Below are positions 22,290 to 22,940 of a DNA stretch of 22,940 bases, in pieces (within the stretch, counting starts at the first letter, position 1; each line of letters opens with the position of its first letter). The position numbers and the translations under genes were made by a program. The stretch covers positions 1 to 22,940 of the forward strand of contig CAMYZR010000002.1 in NCBI GenBank assembly GCA_947303905.1. The letters are read 5' to 3'. Under the pieces are notes generated by a model. It saw nothing but the letters and a program-made list of their open reading frames with translations, was not told the DNA's origin and searched no databases. This DNA comes from an uncultured Atopobiaceae bacterium. GTDB taxonomy: Bacteria; Actinomycetota; Coriobacteriia; Coriobacteriales; Atopobiaceae.

Positions 22290-22940
22290 CTAACGTTCTC
22301 TTGCGGACCTAAGCGCAATCTGGGACCTCCGCCTTGGTATGTGACGGAAGTTGAAGATCACGTCAAGGATGCCCGCGACACTCGTCAGAGCGAATGACAT
22401 TTCGAGCCACAGTGCCACAAGCAGCAAAAACAGCTTCGTGAACACTGGTGCTCGGTGCTCGCGCATCCACCACTGCAACACGGACAGGCCCTGTTGCGCA
22501 AGGACGATACGACAGCACATGACCACGTTCGTCCCTATGGTGGCAACCTCGTTCTGCCAGGTGGGCAGAACTGGTCCGAGCAGTTGCGCAGCAACACCCA
22601 GAGCAAAGAGCTCGGCCACCCACAGCGGCACGTCGAAGCGAACGATCATGTCCGACTCGATCTGCCTACCCGCTCGCCGGGCACCAACTCTGGCGCCGAC
22701 AAGCGAGCAGACCACCATGGACGCAGCCACGACAAAGTAGATGGTGGGCCACATGGCTATCACCGACTCCTTTGCCTCGAGCACCTCTGCGACCCCTTCG
22801 AGGTCGAGCGTACCGATGCTCTCCTCCACCACTTGGTCGACCACGGTCGTGATGACCTCGTTGATGGAGGTGCCCTGCAGTGATGTCGACAAGGTGTCCA
22901 TGCCGATCATCACAAGGGTGATCGCCGCGACCCCACCTAC
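22290..22940 (-). CDS. Multi-pass membrane protein, C-terminal part (DUF2232-like)
   Basis: The reading frame is open to the right edge of the window, and the residues before the first possible start in view (VGGVAAITLV) are hydrophobic, so the gene begins outside. The visible 217 residues include hydrophobic segments near IYFVVAASMVVCSLVGA, WVAELFALGVAAQLLGPVL, IGTNVVMCCRIVLAQQGL and LFLLLVALWLEMSFALTSVAGI, and end in a basic cytoplasmic tail (RRRSQIALRSARER). Position just upstream of rplI and this topology fit the DUF2232 family, which sits between rpsR and rplI in many Gram-positives. That name rests on context and general look, not on a clear motif. Function unknown. Confidence 0.7.
   Translation of the reverse strand, partial: VGGVAAITLVMIGMDTLSTSLQGTSINEVITTVVDQVVEESIGTLDLEGVAEVLEAKESVIAMWPTIYFVVAASMVVCSLVGARVGARRAGRQIESDMIVRFDVPLWVAELFALGVAAQLLGPVLPTWQNEVATIGTNVVMCCRIVLAQQGLSVLQWWMREHRAPVFTKLFLLLVALWLEMSFALTSVAGILDVIFNFRHIPRRRSQIALRSARER

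Overview
The window comes from a high-GC Gram-positive chromosome. Actinobacteria of the class Coriobacteriia (an Olsenella, Atopobium or Collinsella relative) fit best, judging from the GC-rich codon use, GGAGG-type ribosome sites, a SpoIIAA/RsbW-type partner-switching pair, a lone tRNA-Ser beside tadA, and the order membrane protein - rplI - dnaB - purA - purD. This placement is inference from style and gene order, not from a database search. Most genes lie on the minus strand.

Layout. (1) Positions 1-2072 hold a partner-switching locus: an adenylating enzyme cut by the window edge, a STAS anti-sigma antagonist and a small beta-rich protein on the minus strand, and a divergent RsbW-like ATPase on the plus strand. 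(2) Positions 2117-4934 hold an acyl-CoA synthetase-like ligase and metA, both minus; residue 111 of MetA is Glu, which predicts acetyl-CoA use. (3) Positions 5241-6740 hold a DEAD-box RNA helicase with a charged insertion inside its core, ended by a good terminator. (4) Positions 6764-9256 encode a large secreted, low-complexity-rich surface protein whose DNA looks less GC-rich than its neighbours. (5) Positions 9520-12396 hold an RlmI-type rRNA methyltransferase (plus), then threonine dehydratase and tadA (minus). (6) Positions 12500-12810 hold tRNA-Ser(UGA) followed by a hairpin-dense segment that ends in a second copy of the tRNA 3' end. (7) Positions 12860-14520 hold lemA and a pyridoxal/pyridoxamine kinase gene broken by one in-frame TGA. 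(8) Positions 14521-14938 hold a non-coding block in which the 3' end and terminator of the next gene are duplicated around an inverted-repeat element. (9) Positions 14924-19722 hold a single-pass membrane protein of unknown function, a Nudix hydrolase, purD and purA. (10) Positions 19850-22940 hold dnaB, a 450-base structured intergenic region, rplI and the C-terminal part of a membrane protein.

How the genes work together. purA, purD and the Nudix hydrolase form a nucleotide-metabolism group beside replication and ribosome genes. STAS plus RsbW forms a phosphorylation-controlled switch probably coupled to the neighbouring adenylating enzyme. tadA and tRNA-Ser are divergent translation genes.

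The most unusual signals are non-coding. At two places a gene's 3' end is repeated directly on the far side of a short, hairpin-rich segment (tRNA-Ser and the gene ending at 14924), with a weaker third case between dnaB and rplI. No transposase, integrase, CRISPR array or complete prophage is visible.
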